From NCBI RefSeq assembly GCF_000934745.1, contig NZ_JYNO01000021.1:1-47966 (forward strand): a stretch of 47,966 bases of DNA. Direction: 5' to 3'. Source of the stretch: Desulfonatronum thioautotrophicum (GTDB lineage Bacteria; Desulfobacterota; Desulfovibrionia; Desulfovibrionales; Desulfonatronaceae). A program made the translations under genes and the position numbers. Within the stretch, counting starts at the first letter, position 1. Each line of letters opens with the position of its first letter. Below are positions 42,227-47,966 of the stretch, piece after piece. The notes under the pieces are model-generated. The model had not been told where the DNA came from. It searched no databases and worked only from the letters and a program-made list of their open reading frames with translations.

Positions 42227-42562
42227 TTAGATTATTGCCCGTAGCGCGACAACGGCCAGGACTCCTGCGATCAGGGCGGCAATCAGGTTGCGGGTCAGGA
42301 TGGCGACCAACGCCGTGATTCCGGCGGCAGATCGCTCCGCAAGACCGCCTTGGGCCAGACTGGGGATGACAATGGCCACCAGGATCGAGGCTGGAACATG
42401 CCGAAGAAAGGCCTCAACTCGCTGGGTGGGAGAAACCCGGCTGATCAGGTACAACCCTGCCGCACGAGTCAGGTAGGTCACCGCGGCCATGCCCAAGAGC
42501 ACCAGAAGCACGCCTGAACCCGGAGCAGCAGACGCGGCCGTCTCCGCCAATTCAGCGCCCAT
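42227..42562 (-). CDS. azlD: AzlD-family branched-chain amino acid exporter subunit
   Basis: This 111-residue membrane protein has three to four hydrophobic segments and the AzlD hallmark AAVTYLTRAAGLYL, PASILVAIVIPSL. With AzlC it exports branched-chain amino acids or analogues. The ATG at 42562 (MGAELAET) overlaps the end of azlC by 11 bases; the longer frame from 42682 lies inside azlC and is not used. Confidence 0.85.
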   Translation of the reverse strand: MGAELAETAASAAPGSGVLLVLLGMAAVTYLTRAAGLYLISRVSPTQRVEAFLRHVPASILVAIVIPSLAQGGLAERSAAGITALVAILTRNLIAALIAGVLAVVALRAII

Positions 42563-43277
42563 GCCGCCAAGCTCCGTACAGACCGCCGGCCAGGCCGCCG
42601 CAGAGAATATACCATTTTCCGGGGAAAACCATCCACCCAAGCCAGGCAAAGATCCCGGCCACCAGCCAAACCGGGAGATCACTGCGCCCTTTCCAGAAAA
42701 AGATCAACAAGCTGATGAACACCGCGGTGAACGCGAAGTCCAGTCCCCAGACAGCTGGATCACTCATGGCCGTTCCGAGAAAAAATCCACTGGAAGCCCC
42801 CATGAGCGTGGCTGAGAACCAGAACAGATAAATGCACAGCCCGGAGCCGAGTAAAAAGGCGGCGTCCCGTCCGCCTGAACCCATCTCACGTACGGACAGG
42901 GCCCAGGATTCATCGGTCATGAAAAACACCGAGCCATAGGCTTTCCAGGGAGGCAATTCCACCAGCCAGTCTCGAAGCGCCGCCCCCATGAGTACGTGAC
43001 GGAGATTGACGACAAAGGTTGTCAGCACGATCCCCAATAACGGCAGAGCCGGCCCCCAGAATTCCAGCACCATCAGCTGGGATGCCCCGGCAAAGGTTGT
43101 CAGGCTCATGGCCCCGGCCTGAACAACGTCCATCCCGGCCTGCACGGCCAGGATACCAAAAACCAGGCCATAGGCAAAAACACTGAGACCCAAAGGAAGA
43201 CAGTTTTGAAAGCCGCGACGAAGACCGGAAAGCGTGAATATAACCGGTTGTCCGGCAAAATGGATCTGTCTGGACAT
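42552..43277 (-). CDS. azlC: AzlC-family branched-chain amino acid exporter subunit
   Basis: This 241-residue protein has several membrane helices and family signatures: LPLGLSVFAYGLVFGILAVQAG, LTTFAGASQLMVLEFWG, VVNLRHVLMGAAL and FFMTDESWALSV. It forms the large subunit of the AzlCD exporter. ATG 43277 (MSRQIHF) is chosen because the frame extends upstream only through the next gene. It starts seven bases after the HIT-like gene. Confidence 0.88.
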   Translation of the reverse strand: MSRQIHFAGQPVIFTLSGLRRGFQNCLPLGLSVFAYGLVFGILAVQAGMDVVQAGAMSLTTFAGASQLMVLEFWGPALPLLGIVLTTFVVNLRHVLMGAALRDWLVELPPWKAYGSVFFMTDESWALSVREMGSGGRDAAFLLGSGLCIYLFWFSATLMGASSGFFLGTAMSDPAVWGLDFAFTAVFISLLIFFWKGRSDLPVWLVAGIFAWLGWMVFPGKWYILCGGLAGGLYGAWRHGR

Positions 43278-43284
43278 GGAATGG

Positions 43285-44967
43285 CTACGCTGCCCTGGCC
43301 AGGATCGTCCGGCAGGCCAGAGCGAAGTCCTCAGGGTAATGGCCAATGATACACCGGCCCTGGGCTTCGCTGAAGCCGCCGGGAGCATAGGGCAGTTTGG
43401 GCAGAAAGGCGTACAACAGGCGTTGATCCGGGGCGTTGCCATCCAGTCTCTTGGAGTATTCGATGCTGGTCACCATCCGTGCGCCCAGTCCCTCCAGGGC
43501 CTGCTGGGCCCGCAGCATGGCCTGGTCCAGGGATTTACGACAGTCGGTGTTCGCCTCCAGGATGTTGCCCACCGGACTGAGGGGCATCAGCTGCAGTTCA
43601 AAACCCGAAGTCTGAGCCTTGGGCACGAAAAGCAGGACATGGTCATCCTCATACACCACCAGACTGCTCTCCCCTTCACGGCCGTCGGTGCGTTGATTGG
43701 TTCGAATGGCTCGCACATAATCATCAAACAGCCCTTGCCCAGTGGTTTCCCGGTACCGGGCCACGGCCTCGGCAATCAAGTCGCCGCAGGCAAAGGGCTG
43801 GAATGCGCTGCCCGGTCCCAAGGATTGCCTCGCTGAAAGCTCTCCGGGAATCAAGGCGTATTGCTGATGGACCTGTTGGTGGGAAGCGTGCAGTCGGTAG
43901 CCGCTGGGTGCGAAATCAAAGCCGAAATTCCATCCCCAAAGGGTGGCGGAAAAGGCCAACTTCTCATCACGTTCAGCTGCTCCGTGGATATGCTCCAGTA
44001 TGGCGATGCGCAGATTGTCCAACTCGTCCGAAGAGAGGTTCCGTCGCCGGGGTGTGGTCAGCCCGCAGAACTCCGCCAGCCTGATGTACGTTCGTTGATA
44101 GTACAAATGCCGCAGGCCGAAAATATCCTCCCTATCCAATTCGCCTACGGTGTATCTCACTGCGTCATGGGCCATGTTCGCGGCAAAGTGGCCCCAGGGA
44201 ATGTAGCTGTTGCGGCGCAGGTATTCGAACACATGCGTCCGCCCTTCCGCGCCGCTGTGGACATCCCCCACCACTTCACTGCCCCCCTGCACTCCGGGAC
44301 GCAAAACCATGGCGACCTTGTAGGCGGTCGGCAGCCAAGGATTGTTCACCACGGCCTCGAAAACATCATGGCGATGAATCACGGGATGGGCACGGCCATC
44401 ATTATGTTTGGCATAGCGCAAACCGATGGGCATGGCCTCCGAGGGATTTTCCGGGTTGTCGTAGAGCAGTTCGCAGGACAATGCCGCGAGTATCCGCAGA
44501 TCCTCGGGATCCGTGGACGTGGTGGCCACGGCCAGCAGGACGGATTCCGGCAGGGCGGCAAAAAGCTTGGCCTTGTCCCCTGTTGATGGACCATTTTCCG
44601 CTGCACCCAGAATTTCTTTACGAACCGCCTCCAAAGCCTGGTGCATGGACACTCGTGACGGCCCATGAAGGGCAACGGAGAGGGGATCACGTGCCTTGGC
44701 ATCGGCCCAGGAGGAGTCGATGTAGGTCGTGCCCCGAAACGGAAAGGCATTGGGAATTTCGTAGATTACCGCGGCCCGGTCCACCAGAACGTCTTTGTCA
44801 GGAAAATTCCGGCGGTTGTCCACAACTTCCCCGGCTGATGTCCGGCCCAGTTCCTCAAGATGGTCATGAGGTCGGCCTTGAGACCGCATGTTGGCCACAG
44901 TATAGGATGGTTGGTGAATACCAAACCGGAACCCACCTTCAGGAGTAATGCAACTGCGCATGGTCAT
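43285..44967 (-). CDS. HIT/GalT-superfamily-like protein
   Basis: The protein of about 560 residues has the HIT-like pattern in its second half: SGYRLHASHQQVHQQYALIPGE and, nearer the C-terminus, SSLVVYEDDHVLLFVPKAQTSGFELQLMPL, which recalls HIT and galactose-1-phosphate uridylyltransferase folds. The N-terminal half (RAAVIYEIPNAFPFRGTTYIDSSW, MALVL-type strands) is not recognised. The start is uncertain: ATGs at 44991, 44967 and 44961 all lack a good ribosome site. It heads a run with azlC and azlD. The substrate and reaction are unknown. Confidence 0.6.
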   Translation of the reverse strand: MTMRSCITPEGGFRFGIHQPSYTVANMRSQGRPHDHLEELGRTSAGEVVDNRRNFPDKDVLVDRAAVIYEIPNAFPFRGTTYIDSSWADAKARDPLSVALHGPSRVSMHQALEAVRKEILGAAENGPSTGDKAKLFAALPESVLLAVATTSTDPEDLRILAALSCELLYDNPENPSEAMPIGLRYAKHNDGRAHPVIHRHDVFEAVVNNPWLPTAYKVAMVLRPGVQGGSEVVGDVHSGAEGRTHVFEYLRRNSYIPWGHFAANMAHDAVRYTVGELDREDIFGLRHLYYQRTYIRLAEFCGLTTPRRRNLSSDELDNLRIAILEHIHGAAERDEKLAFSATLWGWNFGFDFAPSGYRLHASHQQVHQQYALIPGELSARQSLGPGSAFQPFACGDLIAEAVARYRETTGQGLFDDYVRAIRTNQRTDGREGESSLVVYEDDHVLLFVPKAQTSGFELQLMPLSPVGNILEANTDCRKSLDQAMLRAQQALEGLGARMVTSIEYSKRLDGNAPDQRLLYAFLPKLPYAPGGFSEAQGRCIIGHYPEDFALACRTILARAA

Positions 44968-44991
44968 AACTGTTGATTGCTGGCTATACAT

Positions 44992-45241
44992 TCAAAATGC
45001 CATCCATACAGACGAACCTCAACCGGTTTCAGGAACGAAATCGAAATCGCTATCGAAATCGAACCCCACATGGCTACCTGTCTGTGTCGTTAAAGGGGCA
45101 GCCCCCCCCCTATTGAGAAATCAACGTAGGGCAGGTGACAAACCGCCCTGGTCGAACGTACATTACTTCGCCCGTTGCCGCTTTCAGCCCTCTGCTATGC
45201 ATCCTTCTTCTTTCCTTTGTCCCTTGAATTAGGAGTAACGC
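44992..45241. other. Intergenic region with short repeats and a C-tract
   Basis: It separates divergent genes. It holds three CGAAATCG-type repeats at 45035-45063 and a run of nine C residues at 45102-45110. TAGGAGTAAC before 45242 is the tatD ribosome site. No gene is seen. Confidence 0.6.
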
Positions 45242-46066
45242 GTGTCATCCAAAAAAAATATCTCTATGCCGGAAACATTCGGCTTGCCCACAGTGGGCGT
45301 GGAGACGCATGCCCATTTGGACTTTCCGGAATTCGCCGAAGACCTGGACCAGGTCGTGGCCCGGGCCCAGGCGGCCGGGGTTGTCTGGTTCGGCAATGTC
45401 TTTCTCTCGCCGTCGGCCTATCGGTTGCACCACAGGCGATTGGCGGCCATTCCGGGCATGTTTTTCACCCTGGGCATCCATCCCCACGAAGCGGCCACGC
45501 TGACAACGGAGATGTTGGCGGACATGGCCGCACTGTTTCAAGATGACCCTGGGCTGCGTGCTTTTGGCGAGATCGGGCTTGACTTCTATTGGGACCGCAG
45601 TCCCAGGGACGCCCAAGTTCGGGCGTTTCAGGATCAACTGGCTCTGGCCAGGGATCTGGATCTGCCGGTGGTCGTGCACAGCCGTGAAGCCGAGCCGGAA
45701 ACTCTGGCCATCTTGCGGAACATGGGCTTCGCCGGCCGTCCCCTGCTCTGGCACTGTTTTGGTCAAGGTCGAGATCTGGCCGAAGCGGTTTTGACCAACG
45801 GCTGGCACATTTCCATTCCAGGTCCGGTGACCTTTCCCAAAAGCAGCGCCCTGCGTCAGGCCGTGCCCCATATTCCATTGTCCCGGATGGTTTTGGAAAC
45901 CGACTGTCCCTTCCTGACACCGCACCCTTTCCGGGGCAAGCGCAATGAACCGGCCTATCTCTGCTACACGGCCCAGGCCGTTGCCGAACTGCGCAACCAA
46001 TCCATTCACGAAGTCTGGTCGGCCTGCGGGGCAACGGCCCGCGCGTTTTTTCAACTGGCTACGTGA
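45242..46066 (+). CDS. tatD: TatD-family metal-dependent DNase
   Basis: The 274-residue TIM-barrel hydrolase has the metal ligands ETHAHLDF (His23, His25, Asp27), FTLGIHPHEA, FGEIGLDFYWDRSPRDAQ, VVVHSREAEPE, WHCFGQG and LETDCPFLTPHP. TatD proteins act as 3'-5' nucleases in DNA repair and degradation. Translation starts at GTG 45242 behind AGGAG. It converges on the secreted-protein gene at 46576. Confidence 0.93.
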   Translation: MSSKKNISMPETFGLPTVGVETHAHLDFPEFAEDLDQVVARAQAAGVVWFGNVFLSPSAYRLHHRRLAAIPGMFFTLGIHPHEAATLTTEMLADMAALFQDDPGLRAFGEIGLDFYWDRSPRDAQVRAFQDQLALARDLDLPVVVHSREAEPETLAILRNMGFAGRPLLWHCFGQGRDLAEAVLTNGWHISIPGPVTFPKSSALRQAVPHIPLSRMVLETDCPFLTPHPFRGKRNEPAYLCYTAQAVAELRNQSIHEVWSACGATARAFFQLAT

Positions 46067-46087
46067 TGTCAGGGGTGATACCAAGGT

Positions 46088-46576
46088 TCAGTTTTGCTCT
46101 TGCCCCGGAGTCATGGGGGTGTCCGCCCGGCCTAAAAACGTGATCCGTCGAATGTTCCCGGCCCTGATTTTCAGCTTGCCCCAGTCGGTCAACCCATAAA
46201 AAGGCAAGTCTGGGTCGGCCATGAACTCAGCAGTAGACTGGTTCCGAAACAGAACCCTGGCCAAGACGTGATTGTCCTGCAAAAACATCTGGACGTCGAG
46301 AATCTCGGCGAAATCCAGACTGATGTCCGCCTTGCCTGCCGTAACCGGCAACAATGTCAGGCCATTCATGGAAAAGTCACGCAAGGCGAAGGAAACATCT
46401 TCGGCGTCAACCAACTCCACGATAAATGATCGCTCAGGCCGAGGGATTGTGGTAATTGCCTCGGTATCGCCAAATCCCCCCATCCCCATGCTCAGCCAAG
46501 CCGTGGCCAGCAAGAGGATCAACAAGAAGACCAGCCGCCGTGGCCTCATCCTCCGGCAACGTCGCTCTTTTCGCAT
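46088..46576 (-). CDS. Secreted or membrane-anchored hypothetical protein
   Basis: A 162-residue protein with a basic start and one hydrophobic segment (RLVFLLILLLATAWLS) followed by a beta-rich domain of about 125 residues. That domain has FIVELVDAEDVSFALRDFS and IRAGNIRRITFLG. GGGAGG lies before the ATG. It may be an uncleaved anchor or a signal peptide. I do not recognise the family. Confidence 0.7.
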   Translation of the reverse strand: MRKERRCRRMRPRRLVFLLILLLATAWLSMGMGGFGDTEAITTIPRPERSFIVELVDAEDVSFALRDFSMNGLTLLPVTAGKADISLDFAEILDVQMFLQDNHVLARVLFRNQSTAEFMADPDLPFYGLTDWGKLKIRAGNIRRITFLGRADTPMTPGQEQN

Positions 46577-46595
46577 TTCGTCCCTCCCTTTTCAC

Positions 46596-46880
46596 TCATG
46601 TTGCCTCCAGACCGTCCACCCCACGGAAGATAGCCACCTCGTGAAACGTCACCTTGTGATGCGCCGTTTCCAGAAATTCCCGGACTTCCCGCTCCTGCCT
46701 TGGAGCGAAGACCAGCTTGACCACCGCCGTGTGGGGGCTCACCGTAGTCAGATAGGCCAGATTGTCCTCGGCTTCCAAGAGAAACTTCAGCAGGGAAATG
46801 CCGTCCGGAGCCAGTTGCAGGTACATTCGGCTTGAATAGCGTGGGAGCATGGTGGCGGAGGTCGACCGCAAGCCAGACAT
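46596..46880 (-). CDS. DUF4911-like small protein
   Basis: The 94-residue protein has the compact segment MYLQLAPDGISLLKFLLEAEDNLAYLTTVSPHTAVVKLVFAP, which matches the DUF4911 pattern, followed by a helical C-terminus. ATG 46880 (MSGLRSTS) is preferred to the opening at 47018, whose extra part reads as non-coding. It lies 19 bases upstream of the secreted-protein gene, so the two may share a transcript. The function is unknown. Confidence 0.65.
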   Translation of the reverse strand: MSGLRSTSATMLPRYSSRMYLQLAPDGISLLKFLLEAEDNLAYLTTVSPHTAVVKLVFAPRQEREVREFLETAHHKVTFHEVAIFRGVDGLEAT

Positions 46881-47012
46881 GGGCTTGTTTCCTACTGCAA
46901 CACGCCGCCGTGGACAAGGGCGTCTCGACTCGAATCCGTGTGCTTCCCGCCCGTGACGAACACGCAAAGTCTGGAACGCCTCTTGTAAGAGTCGCAGACA
47001 AGGAGAAAAAAC

Positions 47013-47966
47013 ATGCACATTTTTCCCTCTCTTTCAGCCCAGTCCGACTCTTCGGCCAACACAGGCCTTGTGACGGGTGCCTCGTTGCCAAGCCTTGGCA
47101 GTAGCGACCTCGGGGATATTTTTGGAGCCTTTCTGAACAGTGCCCGCGATAATGCTCGCGACAATGCCCCGGATCACTCCAGACTTATGGAATGGACGCA
47201 ACAGCAAGCAGCTGTTCACGACACGCATCGCCAAGAACTGCCTCCCCTCCGTGAGCCGGAACGAAGACCATCTGTCGAACAAGAACCAAGCAGACGTGAT
47301 GACCAGCTTACCTCCCGCCATCTGGACAAGCCCGTGAACAGGGAAGATTTTGCCGAGCTGCGGCAAAAACTGGAAGATATGGGCTTTGAGGCGGAAACCC
47401 TGGACCGGCTTGAAGATGTTTTCGAATCCAACGAGACAGTCACATGGCGGCAGGTTCTGGATATTTTGCGCGAGCCGCTGGAGGAGCTGGCCAACATCAA
47501 GTTGACGCCGGAGCAGGAAAAAAATCTGATCAGTCTCCTGGAAAAAATCGGCTTCACACCGGATGATGCCTTGGCTCTGACCAGGGACATTCTGGACAAA
47601 AACCTGGATGCGGTCTTCAACCGTATCGACGAACTTCTGTCCAGCCTGTCTGCTGATATGAGGCTTTCCTTTACTTCCAGTGAAATTCTGGCCTTCATGC
47701 AGGCCTTGGGACTGATGGGCAATTCCAAGGCCTCTGGAGGATTGGATCCCACTCTGGGGAAATTTTTCGGGTTGAGCGAGGAACATTTCGAAATAATCGA
47801 TCCCCAAACCACGGAAGCTTTGCGGACTCTTGCCGCGGCCATGAAAAAGGCCGGCATGGAAATGACCCCGGAACTGCGGTCCGTGGTGCACAAGGCGCTG
47901 CAGGAAAATGCAGACCTGATGCAGCGGATCACCAACGCCGTGAACAATGGTGAGCTGAAACTTACC
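47013..47966 (+). CDS. Large protein, 5' part only; possibly FliK-like
   Basis: An open frame with AGGAG seven bases before ATG 47013 runs to the window edge without a stop (318 codons seen). The first 110 residues are polar and disordered, with a Gln/Arg-rich part. The rest is helical, with repeated acidic helices such as FAELRQKLEDMGFEAETLDRL, LISLLEKIGFTPDDALALTRDIL and ILAFMQALGLMG. Flagellar hook-length proteins of this lineage have such a start before their C-terminal domain, but that domain lies outside the window, so the name is a guess. Confidence 0.5.
   Translation, partial: MHIFPSLSAQSDSSANTGLVTGASLPSLGSSDLGDIFGAFLNSARDNARDNAPDHSRLMEWTQQQAAVHDTHRQELPPLREPERRPSVEQEPSRRDDQLTSRHLDKPVNREDFAELRQKLEDMGFEAETLDRLEDVFESNETVTWRQVLDILREPLEELANIKLTPEQEKNLISLLEKIGFTPDDALALTRDILDKNLDAVFNRIDELLSSLSADMRLSFTSSEILAFMQALGLMGNSKASGGLDPTLGKFFGLSEEHFEIIDPQTTEALRTLAAAMKKAGMEMTPELRSVVHKALQENADLMQRITNAVNNGELKLT

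Overview
The window looks like the chromosome of a Gram-negative, motile, anaerobe-type deltaproteobacterium, most likely of the Desulfovibrionales. This is inferred from the gene families and their neighbourhoods: a chemotaxis cluster with HEAT-repeat, PilZ and ParA-like genes, DUF4390 next to an NtrY-type kinase, a fused SucC-SucD protein, an RNase J, and a five-domain S1 protein. The genus cannot be fixed from the sequence alone.

Positions 1 to about 15350 look like an accessory island that abuts the 3' end of a tRNA-Arg(ACG) gene. It holds a 5'-truncated Pif1/RecD-like helicase, the tail of an unknown gene with its terminator, a PAS hybrid histidine kinase broken by an IS3-family element that also cost it its phospho-acceptor domain, and several cryptic small frames. 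It also holds an IHF/HU-like gene and a complete type I restriction-modification operon: hsdM, a four-helix-bundle protein, hsdS and hsdR. A second PAS histidine kinase overlaps the end of hsdR. A small antitoxin-like gene and the C-terminal remnant of a DUF1156 defence protein follow. The hsdM to four-helix gap carries two copies of a 26-bp hyphenated palindrome and then a run of CCTATAGG-like repeats.

Positions 15700-23830 form one forward chemotaxis operon: a HEAT-repeat protein with a 12-bp minisatellite tail, CheR, a PilZ protein, a ParA-like ATPase, CheW, CheY and a CheA with three Hpt-like modules, the third lacking its histidine. The genes overlap or lie close together and end at a GC-rich hairpin. 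No cheB or receptor gene is present here.

Positions 23850-31850 are mostly reverse-strand. One operon encodes a small protein, an HDOD protein, a GGDEF protein and a XerC/D recombinase. Upstream are dprA, cpoB/ybgF, rlmH and the fused succinyl-CoA-synthetase-like enzyme. Then come the forward DUF4390 and NtrY-like kinase genes. A reverse run follows: PlsC-like acyltransferase, RNase J, an FAH-family hydrolase, two RdgC-related genes and an S1 protein.

Positions 40960-47966 hold a FemAB/GNAT-like protein, AzlC and AzlD, a HIT/GalT-like protein, a TatD nuclease, a secreted protein, a DUF4911-like protein, and the start of a large gene that runs off the right edge and may be FliK-like.
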